Positions 36,128 to 50,114 of a DNA stretch of 64,000 nucleotides are shown piece by piece. This DNA is from Argentina anserina. Lineage: Eukaryota; Streptophyta; Magnoliopsida; Rosales; Rosaceae. Numbering within the stretch: position 1 is the stretch's first letter; each line of letters opens with the position of its first letter. The notes under the pieces are model-generated. The model ran no database searches. It was not told the DNA's origin and worked only from the letters and a program-made list of their open reading frames with translations. A program made the translations under genes and the position numbers. Where the stretch lies: positions 62,001 to 126,000 of the forward strand of contig NW_026089494.1 of assembly GCF_933775445.1 (NCBI RefSeq). Direction: 5' to 3'.

Positions 36128-39100
36128 ACTGGAAACACTCTCAAATTCAAGAGAAACTCGCATCAGAAAGCCGTTCAGAAACATACTCAAACGGGAATTG
36201 AAAAGATACTCAAAGTGCAATAGTAAACATACTCAAACGATAGAAAGATACTCAGTTTGAAAGAAACACACGGCCACACTGGAAACACTCTCACATTCAA
36301 TAAAAACTCGCATCAGAAAGGCTTACAGAAAGATACTCAAACGAGAATTGAAAAGATACTCAAATTGCAATAGTAAACATACTCAAACGATAGAAAGATA
36401 CTCAGTTTGAAAGAAACACACGCCCACACAGGAAACACTATCAAATTCAAGAAAAACTCGCATCGAAAGCCGTTCAGAAAGATACTCAAACGAGAATTGA
36501 AAAGATACTCAAATTGCAATAGTAAACATACTCAAACGATAGAAAGATACTCAGTTTGAAAGAAACACACGCCCACACTGGAAACACTCTCAAATTCAAG
36601 AGAAACTCGCATCAGAAAGCCGTTCAGAAACATACTCAAACGGGAATTGAAAAGATACTCAAATTGCAATAGTAAACATACTCAAACGATAGAAAGATAC
36701 TCAGTTTGAAAGAAACACACGCCCACACTGGAAACACTCTCAAATTCAATAGAAACTCGCATCAGAAAGGCTTACAGAAAGATACTCAAACGAGAATTGA
36801 AAAGATACTCAAATTGCAATAGTAAACATACTCAAACGATAGAAAGATACTCAGTTTGAAAGAAACACACGCCCACATTGAAAACACTCTCAAATTCAAG
36901 AAAAACTCGCATCAGAAAGCCGTTCAGAAACATACTCAAACGGGAATTGAAAAGATACTCAAAGTGCAATAGTAAACATACTCAAACGATAGAAAGATAC
37001 TCAGTTTGAAAGAAACACACGCCCACACTGGAAACACTCTCAAATTCAATAGAAACTCGCATCAGAAAGGCTTACAGAAAGATACTCAAACGAGAATTGA
37101 AAAGATACTCAAATTGCAAAAGTAAACATACTCAAACGATAGAAAGATACTCAGTTTGAAAGAAACACACGGCCACACTGGAAACACTCTCAAATTCAAT
37201 AGAAACTCGCATCACAAAGGCTTACAGAAAGATACTCAAACGAGAATTGAAAAGATACTCAAATTGCAATAGTAAACATACTCAAACGATAGAAAGATAC
37301 TCAGTTTGAAAGAAACACACGCCCACACAGGAAACACTCTCAAATTCAAGAAAAACTCGCATCAGAAAGCCGTTCAGAAACATACTCAAACGGGAATTGA
37401 AAAGATACTCAAAGTGCAATTGTAAACATACTCATACGATAAAAAGATACTCAGTTTGAAAGAAACACACGCCCACACTGGAAACACTCTCAAATTCAAT
37501 AGAAACTCGCATCACAAAGGCTTACAGAAAGATACTCAAACGAGAATTGAAAAGATACTCAAATTGCAATAGTAAACATACTCAAACGATAGAAAGATAC
37601 TCAGTTTGAAAGAAACACACGCCCACACAGGAAACACTCTCAAATTCAATAGAAACTCGCATCGAAACCCGTTCAGAAAGATACTCAAACGAGAATTGAA
37701 AAGATACTCAAAGTGCAATAGTAAACATACTCAAACGATAGAAAGATACTCAGTTTGAAAGAAACACACGGCCACACTGGAAACACTCTCAAATTCATTA
37801 GAAACTCGCATCAAAAAGGCTTACAGAAAGATACTCAAACGAGAATTGAAAAGATACTCAAATTGCAATAGTAAACATACTCAAACGATAGAAAGATACT
37901 CAGTTTGAAAGAAACACACGCCCACACTGGAAACACTCTCAAATTCAATAGAAACTCGCATCAGAAAGGCTTACAGAAAGATACTCAAACGAGAATTGAA
38001 AAGATACTCAAATTGCAATAGTAAACATACTCAAACGATAGAAAGATACTCAGTTTGAAAGAAACACACGCCCACACTGGAAACACTCTCAAATTCAATA
38101 GAAACTCGCATCAGAAAGGCTTACAGAAAGATACTCAAACGAGAATTGAAAAGATACTCAAATTGCAATAGTAAACATACTCAAACGATAGAAAGATACT
38201 CAGTTTGAAAGAAACACACGCCCACACTGGAAACACTCTCAAATTCAATAGAAACTCGCATAAAAAAGGCTTACAGAAAGATACTCAAACGAGAATTGAA
38301 AAGATACTCAAATTGCAATAGTAAACATACTCAAACGATAGAAAGATACTCAGTTTGAAAGAAACACACGCCCACACTGGAAACACTGTCAAATTCAAGA
38401 AAAACTCGCATCGAAAGCCGTTCAGAAAGATACTCAAACGAGAATTGAAAAGATACTCAAATTGCAATAGTAAACATACTCAAACGATAGAAAGATACTC
38501 AGTTTGAAAGAAACACACGCCCACACTGGAAACACTCTCAAATTCAATAGAAACTCGCATCACAAAGCCTTACAGAAAGATACTCAAACGAGAATTGAAA
38601 AGATACTCAAATTGCAATAGTAAACATACTGAAACGATAGAAAGATACACAGTTTGAAAGAAACACACGCCCACACTGGAAACACTCTCAAATTCAAGAA
38701 AAACTCGCATCGAAAGCCGTTCAGAAAGATACTCAAACGAGAATTGAAAAGATACTCAAATTGCAACAGTAGACATACTCAAACGATAGAAAGATACTCA
38801 GTTTGAAAGAAACACACGCCCACACTGGAAACACTCTCAAATTCAAGAGAAACTCGCATCAGAAAGCCGTTCAGAAACATACTCAAACGGGAATTGAAAA
38901 GATACTCAAATTGCAATAGTAAACATACTCAAACGATAGAAAGATACTCAGTTTGAAAGAAACACACGCCCACACTGGAACCACTCTCAAATTCAATAGA
39001 AACTCGCATCACAAAGGCTTACAGAAAGATACTCAAACGAGAATTGAAAAGATACTCAAATTGCAATAGTAAACATATTCAAAAGATAGAAAGATACTCA

Positions 39101-39360
39101 GTTTGAAAGAAACACACGCCCACACTGGAAACACTCCTAAATTCAATAGAAACTCGCATCAGAAAGGCTTACAGAAAGATACTCAAACGAGAATTGAAAA
39201 GATACTCAAATTGCAATAGTAAACATACTCAAACGATAGAAAGATACTCAGTTTGAAAGAAACACACGCCCACACTGGAAACACTCTCAAATTCAAGAAA
39301 AACTCGCATCGAAAGCCGTTCAGAAAGATACTCAAACGAGAATTGAAAAGATACTCAAAT

Positions 39361-40860
39361 TGCAATAGTAAACATACTGAAACGATAGAAAGATACTCAG
39401 TTTGAAAGAAACACACGCCCACACTGGAAACACTCTCAAATTCAAGAGAAACTCGCATCAGAAAGCCGTTCAGAAACATACTCAAACGGGAATTGAAAAG
39501 ATACTCAAAGTGCAATAGTAAACATACTCAAACGATAGAAAGATACTCAGTTTGAAAGAAACACACGGCCACACTGAAAACACTCTCACATTCAATAAAA
39601 ACTCGCATCGGAAAGGCTTACAGAAAGATACTCAAACGGGAATTGAAAAGATACTCAAAGTGCAATAGTAAACATACTCAAACGATAGAAAGATACTCAG
39701 TTTGAAAGAAACACACGCCCACACTGGAAACACTCTCAAATTCAATAGAAACTCGCATCAGAAAGCCGTTCAGAAACATACTCAAACGGGAATTGAAAAG
39801 ATACTCAAAGTGCAATAGTAAACATACTCAAACGATAGAAAGATACTATGTTTGAAAGAAACACACGCCCACACTGGAAACACTCTCAAATTCAATAGAA
39901 ACTCGCATCAGAAAGGCTTACAGAAACATACTCAAACGAGAATTGAAAAGATACTCAAAGTGCAATAGTAAACATACTCAAACGATAGAAAGATACTCAG
40001 TTTGAAAGAAACACACGCCCACACAGGAAACACTCTCAAATTCAATAGAAACTCGCATCAGAAAGGCTTACAGAAAGATACTCAAACGAGAATTGAAAAG
40101 ATACTCAAAGTGCAATAGTAAACATACTGAAACGATAGAAAGATACTCAGTTTGAAAGAAACACACGCCCACACTGGAAACACTCTCAAATTCAAGAGAA
40201 ACTCGCATCAGAAAGCCGTTCAGAAACATACTCAAACGGGAATTGAAAAGATACTCAAAGTGCAATAGTAAACATACTCAAACGATAGAAAGATACTCAG
40301 TTTGAAAGAAACACACGGCCACACTGAAAACACTCTCACATTCAATAAAAACTCGCATCGGAAAGGCTTACAGAAAGATACTCAAACGGGAATTGAAAAG
40401 ATACTCAAAGTGCAATAGTAAACATACTCAAACGATAGAAAGATACTCAGTTTGAAAGAAACACACGCCCACACTGGAAACACTCTCAAATTCAATAGAA
40501 ACTCGCATCAGAAAGCCGTTCAGAAACATACTCAAACGGGAATTGAAAAGATACTCAAAGTGTAATAGTAAACATACTCAAACGATAGAAAGATACTATG
40601 TTTGAAAGAAACACACGCCCACACTGGAAACACTCTCAAATTCAATAGAAACTCACATCAGAAAGGCTTACAGAAACATACTCAAACGAGAATTGAAAAG
40701 ATACTCAAAGTGCAATAGTAAACATACTCAAACGATAGAAAGATACTCAGTTTGAAAGAAACACACGCCCACACAGGAAACACTCTCAAATTCAATAGAA
40801 ACTCGCATCAGAAAGGCTTACAGACAGATACTCAAACGAGAATTGAAAAGATACTCAAAG
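39361..40860 (+). repeat. Tandem duplication of a 5-monomer (750-bp) block
   Basis: Private markers pair at exactly 750 bp: AACATACTGAAACG (39371/40121), GGCCACACTGAAAACAC (39568/40318), GCATCGGAAAGG, and AGATACTATGTTTG (39841/40591). Confidence 0.85.
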
Positions 40861-41720
40861 TGCAATAGTACACATACTCAAACGATAGAAAGATACTCAG
40901 TTTGAAAGAAACACACGCCCACACTGGAAACACTCTAAAATTCAATAGAAACCCGCATCAGAAAGGCTGACAGAAAGATACTCAAACGAGAATTGAAAAG
41001 ATACTCAAATTGCAATAGTAAACATACTCAAACGATAGAAAGATACTCAGTTTGAAAGAAACACACGCCCACACTGGAAACACTCTCAAATTCAATAGAA
41101 ACTCGCATCAGAAAGGCTTACAGAAACATACTCAAACGAGAATTGAAAAGATACTCAAAGTGCAATAGTAAACATACTCAAACGATAGAAAGATACTCAG
41201 TTTGAAAGAAACACACGCCCACACTGGAAACACTCTCAAATTCAATAGAAACTCGCATCAGAAAGGCTTACAGACAGATACTCAAACGAGAATTGAAAAG
41301 ATACTCAAAGTGCAATAGTACACATACTCAAACGATAGAAAGATACTCAGTTTGAAAGAAACACACGCCCACACTGGAAACACTCTAAAATTCAATAGAA
41401 ACCCGCATCAGAAAGGCTGACAGAAAGATACTCAAACGAGAATTGAAAAGATACTCAAATTGCAATAGTAAACATACTCAAACGATAGAAAGATACTCAG
41501 TTTGAAAGAAACACACGCCCACACTGGAAACACTCTCAAATTCAATAGAAACTCGCATCAGAAAGGCTTACAGAAACATACTCAAACGAGAATTGAAAAG
41601 ATACTCAAAGTGCAATAGTAAACATACTCAAACGATAGAAAGATACTCAGTTTGAAAGAAACACACGCCCACACTGGAAACACTCTCAAATTCAATAGAA
41701 ACTCGCATCAAAAAGGCTTA
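40821..41720 (+). repeat. Tandem duplication of a 3-monomer (450-bp) block
   Basis: CAGACAGATACTC, AGTACACATACTC, CTCTAAAATTC, GAAACCCGCATC and AGGCTGACAG recur in the same order at 450-bp offset (40821 and 41271). A third partial copy begins at 42321, where AGGCTGACAG reads AGGCTTACAG. Confidence 0.85.
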
Positions 41721-43681
41721 CAGAAAGATACTCAAACGAGAATTGAAAAGATACTCAAAGTGCAATAGTAAACATACTCAAACGATAGAAAGATACTAAG
41801 TTTGAAAGAAACACACGCCCACACTGGAAACACTCTCAAATTCAATAGAAACTCGCATCAAAAAGGCTTACAGAAACATACTCACACGAGAATTGAAAAG
41901 ATACTCAAAGTGCAATAGTAAACATACTCAAACGATAGAAAGATACTCAGTTTGAAAGAAACACACTCCCACACTGGAAACACTCTCAAATTCAAGAGAA
42001 ACTCGCATCAGAAAACCGTTCAGAAAGATACTCAAACGAGAATTGAAAAGATACTCAAAGTCCAATAGTAAACATACTCAAACGATAAAAAGATACTCAG
42101 TTTGAAAGAAACACACGTCCACACTGGAAACACTCTCAAATTCAATAGCAACTCGCATCAGAAAGGCTTACAGAAAGATACTCAAACGAGAATTGAAAAG
42201 ATACTCAAAGTGCAATAGTAAACATACTCAAACGATAGAAAGATACTCAGTTTGAAAGAAACACACGCCCACACAGGAAACACTCTCAAATTCAATAGAA
42301 ACTCGCATCAGAAAGGCTTACAGACAGATACTCAAACGAGAATTGAAAAGATACTCAAAGTGCAATAGTACACATACTCAAACGATAGAAAGATACTCAG
42401 TTTGAAAGAAACACACGCCCACACTGGAAACACTCTAAAATTCAATAGAAACCCGCATCAGAAAGGCTTACAGAAAGATACTCAAACGAGAATTGAAAAG
42501 ATACTCAAATTGCAATAGTAAACATACTCAAACGATAGAAAGATACTCAGTTTGAAAGAAACACACGCCCACACTGGAAACACTCTCAAATTCAATAGAA
42601 ACTCACATCAGAAAGGCTTACAGAAACATACTCAAACGAGAATTGAAAAGATACTCAAAGTGCAATAGTAAACATACTCAAACGATAGAAAGATACTCAG
42701 TTTGAAAGAAACACACGGCCACACTGAAAACACTCTCACATTCAATAAAAACTCGCATCGGAAAGGCTTACAGAAAGATAGTAAAACGAGAATTGAAAAG
42801 ATACTCAAAGTGCAATAGTAAACATACTCAGACGATAGAAAGATACTCAGTTTGAAAGAAACACACGCCCAAACTAGAAACACTCTCAAATTCAATAGAA
42901 ACTCGCATCAAAACGGCTTACAGAAAGATACTCAAACGAGAATTGAAAAGATACTCAAAGTGCAATAGTAAACATACTCAAACGATAGAAAGATACTCAG
43001 TTTGAAAGAAACACACGCCCACACTGGAAACACTGTAAAATTCAATAGAAACCCGCATCAGAAAGGCTTACAGAAAGATACTCAAACGAGAATTGAAAAG
43101 ATACTCAAATTGCAATAGTAAACATACTCAAACGATAGAAAGATACTCAGTTTGAAAGAAACACACGCCCACACTGGAAACACTCTCAAATTCAATCGAA
43201 ACTCGCATCAGAAAGGCTTACAGAAACATACTCAAACGAGAATTGAAAAGATTCTCAAATTGCAATAGTAAACATACTCAAACGATAGAAAGATACTCAG
43301 TTTGAAAGAAACACACGCCCACACTGGAAACACTCTCAAATTCAATAGAAACTCGCATCACAAAGGCTTACAGAAAGATACTCAAACGAGAATTGAAAAG
43401 ATACTCAAATTGCAATAGTAAACATACTCAAACGATAGAAAGATACTCAGTTTGAAAGAAACACACGCCCACACTTGAAACACTCTCAAATTCAATAGAA
43501 ACTCGCATCAGAAAGGCTTACAGAAAGATACTCAAACGAGAATTGAAAAGATACTCAAAGTGCAATAGTAAACATACTCAAACGATAGAAAGATACTCAG
43601 TTTGAATAAAACACACGCCCACACTGGAAACACTCTCAAATTCAATAGAAACTCGCATCAGAAAGCCGTTCAGAAACATAC

Positions 43682-46680
43682 TCAAACGGGAATTGAAAAG
43701 ATACTGAAAGTGCAATAGTAAACATACTCAAACGATAGAAAGATACTCAGTTTGAAATAAACACACGCCCGCACTGGAAACACTCTCAAATTCAAGAAAA
43801 ACTCGCATCGAAAGCCGTTCGGAAACATACTCAAACGAGAATTGAAAAGATACTCAAAGTGCAATAGTAAACATACTCAAACGATAGAAAGATACTCAGT
43901 TTGAAAGAAACACACGCCCACACTGGAAACACTCTCAAATTCAATAGAAACGCGCATCAGAAAGGCTTACAGAAAGATACTCAAACGAGAATTGAAAAGA
44001 TACTCAAAGTGCAATAGTAAACATACTCAGACGATAGAAAGATACTCAGTTTGAAAGAAACACACGCTCGCACTGGAAACACTCTCAAATTCAAGAGAAA
44101 CTTGCATCAGAAAGCCGTTCAGAAACATACTCAAACGGGAATTGAAAAGATACTCAAAGTGCAATAGTAAACATACTCAAACGATAGAAAGATACTCAGT
44201 TTGAAAGAAACACACGCCCACACTGGAAACACTCTCAAATTCAATAGAAACTCGCATCACAAAGGCTTACAGAAAGATACTCAAACGCGAATTGAAAAGA
44301 TACTCAAAGTGCAATAGTAAACATACTCAAACGATAGAAAGATACTCAGTTTGAAAGAAACACACGCCCACACTGGAAACACTCTAAAATTCAATAGAAA
44401 CTCGCATCAGAAAGGCATACAGAAAGATACTAAAATGAGAATTGAGAAGATACTCAAAGTGCAATAGTAAACATACTCAAACGATAGAAAGATACTCAGT
44501 TTGAAAGAAACACACGCCCACACTGGAAACACTCTAAAATTCAATAGAAACTCGCATCAGAAAGGCTTACAGAAAGATACTCAAACGAGAATTGAAAAGA
44601 TACTCAAAGTGCAATAGTAAACATACTCAAACGATAGAAAGATACTCAGTTTGAAAGAAACACACTCCCACACTGGAAACACTCTCAAATTTAAGAGAAA
44701 CTCGCATCAGAAAGCCGTTCAGAAACATACTCAAACGAGAATTGAAAAGATACTCAAAGTGCAATAGTAAACATACTCAAACGATAGAAAGATACTCAGT
44801 TTGAAAGAAACACACGCCCACACTGGAAACACTCTCAAATTCAAGAAAAACGCGCATCGAAAGCCGTTCAGAAAGATACTCAAACGAGAATTGAAAAGAT
44901 ACTCAAAGTGCAATAGTAAACATACTCAAACGATAGAAAGATACTCAGTTTGAAAGAAACACACGCCCACACTTGAAACACTCTCAAATTCAATAGAAAC
45001 TCGCATCAGAAAGGCTTACAGAAAGATACTCAAACGAGAATTGAAAAGATACTCAAAGTGCAATAGTAAACATACTCAAACGATAGAAAGATACTCAGTT
45101 TGAATAAAACACACGCCCACACAGGAAACACTCTCAAATTCAAGAGAAACTCGCATCAGAAAACCGTTCAGAAACACACTCAAACGAGAATTGAAAAGAT
45201 ACTCAAACTGCAATAGTAAACATACTCAAACGATAGAAAGATACTCAGTTTGAAAGAAACACACGCCCACACTGGAAACACTCTCAAATTCAATAGAAAC
45301 TCGCATAAAAAAGGCTTACAGAAAGATACTCAAACGAGAATTGAAAAGATACTCAAAGTGCAATAGTAAACATACTCAAACGATAGAAAGATACTCAGTT
45401 TGAAAGAAACACACGCCCACACTGGAAACACTCTAAAATTCAATAGAAACTCGCATCAGAAAGGCTTACAGAAAGATACTCAAACGAGAATTGAAAAGAT
45501 ACTCAAATTGCAATAGTAAACATACTCAAACGATAGAAAGATACTCAGTTTGAAAGAAACACACGCCCACACTGGAAACACTCTCAAATTCAAGAAAAAC
45601 TCGCATCAGAAAGGCTTAGAGAAAGATACTCAAACGAGAATTAAAAAGATACTCAAATTGCAATAGTAAACATACTCAAACGATAGAAAGATACTCAGTT
45701 TGAAAGAAACACAACCCACACTGGAAACACTCTCAAATTCAATAGAAACTCGCATCAGAAAGGCTTACAGAAAGATACTAAAATGAGAATTGAGAAGATA
45801 CTCAAAGTGCAATAGTAAACATACTCAAACGATAGAAAGATACTCAGTTTGAAAGAAACACACGCCCACACTGGAAACACTCTAAAATTCAATAGAAACT
45901 CGCATCAGAAAGGCTTACAGAAAGATACTCAAACGAGAATTGAAAAGATACTCAAAGTGCAATAGTAAACATACTCAAACGATAGAAAGATACTCAGTTT
46001 GGAAGAAACACACTCCCACACTGGAAACACTCTCAAATTCAAGAGAAACTCGCATCAGAAAGCCGTTCAGAAACATACTCAAACGAGAATTGAAAAAATA
46101 CTCAAATTGAAATAGTAAACATACTCAAACGATAGAAAGATACTCAGTTTGAAAGAAACACAACCCACACTGGAAACACTCTCAAATTCAAGAGAAACTC
46201 GCATCAGAAAGGCTTACAGAATGATACTCAAACGAGAATTGAAAAGATACTCAAAATGCAATAGTAAACATACTCAAACGATAGAAAGATACTCAGTTTG
46301 AAAGAAACACACGCCCACACTGGAAACACTCTCAAATTCAAGAAAAACGCGCATCGAAAGCCGTTCAGAAAGATACTCAAACGAGAATTGAAAAGATACT
46401 CAAAGTGCAATAGTAAACATACTCAAACGATAGAAAGATACTCAGTTTGAAAGAAACACACGCCCACACTTGAAACACTCTCAAATTCAATAGAAACTCG
46501 CATCAGAAAGGCTTACAGAAAGATACTCAAACGAGAATTGAAAAGATACTCAAAGTGCAATAGTAAACATACTCAAACGATAGAAAGATACTCAGTTTGA
46601 ATAAAACACACGCCCACACAGGAAACACTCTCAAATTCAAGAGAAACTCGCATCAGAAAACCGTTCAGAAACATACTCAA
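43682..46680 (+). repeat. Region with a 10-monomer (1497-bp) duplication
   Basis: Matching monomers lie at 44731 and 46228. The marker GAATAAAACACACGCCCACACAGG pairs at about 45102 and 46599, both with offset 1497. GAAAAACGCGCATCG is shared by both copies. The unit is three bases short of ten 150-bp monomers because it includes 149- and 148-bp copies. Confidence 0.75.
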
Positions 46681-48022
46681 ACGAGAATTGAAAAGATACT
46701 CAAAGTGCAATAGTAAACATACTCAAACGATAGAAAGATACTCAGTTTGAAAGAAACACACGCCCACACTGGAAACACTCTCAAATTCAATAGAAACTCG
46801 CATAAAAAAGGCTTACAGAAAGATACTCAAACGAGAATTGAAAAGATACTCAAAGTGCAATAGTAAACATACTCAAACGATAGAAAGATACTCAGTTTGA
46901 AAGAAACACACGCCCACACTGGAAACACTCTAAAATTCAATAGAAACTCGCATCAGAAAGGCTTACAGAAAGATACTCAAACGAGAATTGAAAAGATACT
47001 CAAAGTGCAATAGTAAACATACTCAAACGATAGAAAGATACTCAGTTTGAAAGAAACACACTCCCACACTGGAAACACTCTCAAATTCAAGAGAAACTCG
47101 CATCAGAAAACCGTTCAGAAACATACTCAAACGAGAATTGAAAAAATACTCAAATTGAAATAGTAAACATACTCAAACGATAGAAAGATACTCAGTTTGA
47201 AAGAAACACAACCCACACTGGAAACACTCTCAAATGCAATAGAAACTCGCATCAGAAAGGCTTACAGAAAGATACTCAAACGAGAATTGAAAAGATACTC
47301 AAATTGCAATAGTAAACCTACTCAAACGATAGAAAGATACTCAGTTTGAAAGAAACACACGCCCACACTGGAAACACTCTCAAATTCAAGAGAAACTCGC
47401 AACGAAAGCCGTTCAGAAAGATACTCAAACGAGAATTGAAAAGATACTCAAAGTGCAATAGTAAACATACTCAAACGATAGAAAGATACGCAGTTTGAAA
47501 GAAACACACGCCCACACTGGAAACACTCTCAAATTCAATAGAAACTCGCATCGAAAGCCGTTCAGAAAGATACTAAACCGAGAATTGAAAAGATACTCAA
47601 AGTGCAATAGTAAACATACTCAAACGATAGAAAGATACTCAGTTTGAAAGAAACACAGGCCCACACCGGAAACACTCTCAAATTCAATAGAAACTCGCAT
47701 CAGAAAGGCTTACAGAAAGATACTCAAACGAGAATTAAAAAGATACTCAAATTGCAATAGTAAACATACTCAAACGATAGAAAGATACTCAGTTTGAAAG
47801 AAACACAACCCACACTGGAAACACTCTCAAATTCAATAGAAACTCGCATCAGAAAGGCTTACAGAAAGATACTCAAACGAGAATTGAAAAGATACTCAAA
47901 TTGCAATAGTAAACATACTCAAACGATAGAAAGATACTCAGTTTGAAAGAAACACACGCCCACACTGGAAACACTCTCAAATTCAATAGAAACTCGCATC
48001 AGAAAGGCTTACAGAAAGATAC

Positions 48023-50114
48023 TCAAACGAGAATTGAAAAGATACTCAAAATGCAATAGTAAACATGATCAAACCATAGAAAGAGACTCAGTGTGAAAGA
48101 AACACACGGGCACACTGGAAACACTCTCAAATTCAAGAAAAACTCGCATCGAAAGCCGTTCAGAAAGATACTCAAACAAGAATTGAAAAGATACTCAAAC
48201 TGCAATGGTAAACATACTCAAACGATAGAAAGATTCTCAGTCTGAAAGAAACACACGCCCACACTGGAAACACTCTCAAATTCAATAGAAACTCGCATCA
48301 GAAAGGCTTAGAGAAAGATACTCAAACGAGAATTAAAAAGATACTCAAATTGCAATAGTAAACATACTCAAACGATAGAAAGATACTCAGTTTGAAAGAA
48401 ACACAACCCACACTGGAAACACTCTCAAATTCAATAGAAACTCGCATAAGAAAGGCTTACAGAAAGATACTCAAACGAGAATTGAAAAGATACTCAAATT
48501 GCAATAGTAAACATACTCAAACGATAGAAAGATACTCAGTGTGAAAGAAACACACGGGCACACTGGAAACACTCTCAAATTCAAGAAAAACTCGCATCGA
48601 AAGCCGTTCAGAAAGATACTCAAACGAGAATTGAAAAGATACTCAAAATGCAATAGTAAACATACTCAAACCATAGAAAGAGACTCAGTGTGAAAGAAAC
48701 ACACGGGCACACTGGAAACACTCTCAAATTCAAGAAAAACTCGCATCGAAAGCCGTTCAGAAACATACTCAAACGAGAATTGAAAAGATACTCAAAGTGC
48801 AATAGTAAACATACTCAAACGATAGAAAGATACTCAGTTTGAAAGAAACACACGCCCACACTGGAAACACTCTAAAATTCAATAGAAACCCGCATCAGAA
48901 AGGCTTACAGAAAGATACTCAAACGAGAATTGAAAAGATACTCAAATTGCAATAGTAAACATACTCAAACGATAGAAAGATACTCAGTTTGAAAGAAACA
49001 CACGCCCACACTGGAAACACTCTCAAATTCAACAGAAACTCACATCAGAAAGGCTTACAGAAACATACTCAAACGAGAATTGAAAAGATACTCAAAATGC
49101 AATAGTAAACATGATCAAACCATAGAAAGAGACTCAGTGTGAAAGAAACACACGGGCACACTGGAAACACTCTCAAATTCAAGAAAAACTCGCATCGAAA
49201 GCCGTTCAGAAAGATACTCAAACAAGAATTGAAAAGATACTCAAACTGCAATGGTAAACATACTCAAACGATAGAAAGATTCTCAGTCTGAAAGAAACAC
49301 ACGCCCACACTGGAAACACTCTCAAATTCTATAGAAACTCGCATCAGAAAGGCTTAGAGAAAGATACTCAAACGAGAATTAAAAAGATACTCAAATTGCA
49401 ATAGTAAACATACTCAAACGATAGAAAGATACTCAGTTTGAAAGAAACACAACCCACACTGGAAACACTCTCAAATTCAATAGAAACTCGCATAAGAAAG
49501 GCTTACAGAAAGATACTCAAACGAGAATTGAAAAGATACTCAAATTGCAATAGTAAACATACTCAAACGATAGAAAGATACTCAGTGTGAAAGAAACACA
49601 CGGGCACACTGGAAACACTCTCAAATTCAAGAAAAACTCGCATCGAAAGCCGTTCAGAAAGATACTCAAACGAGAATTGAAAAGATACTCAAAATGCAAT
49701 AGTAAACATACTCAAACCATAGAAAGAGACTCAGTGTGAAAGAAACACACGGGCACACTGGAAACACTCTCAAATTCAAGAAAAACTCGCATCGAAAGCC
49801 GTTCAGAAACATACTCAAACGAGAATTGAAAAGATACTCAAAGTGCAATAGTAAACATACTCAAACGATAGAAAGATACTCAGTTTGAAAGAAACACACG
49901 CCCACACTGGAAACACTCTAAAATTCAATAGAAACCCGCATCAGAAAGGCTTACAGAAAGATACTCAAACGAGAATTGAAAAGATACTCAAAGTGCAATA
50001 GTAAACATACTCAAACGAAAGAAAGATACTCAGTTTGAAAGAAACACACGCCCACACTGGAAACACTCTCAAATTCAAGAAAAACTCGCAACGAAAGCCG
50101 TTCAGAAAGATACT
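48023..50114 (+). repeat. Tandem duplication of a 7-monomer (1046-bp) block
   Basis: Matching monomers pair at 48023/49069, 48471/49517 and 48620/49666. Shared rare alleles are AACATGATCAAACC, AGAGACTCAGTGTG, CACGGGCACACTGG and TGCAATGGTAAAC. Confidence 0.85.
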
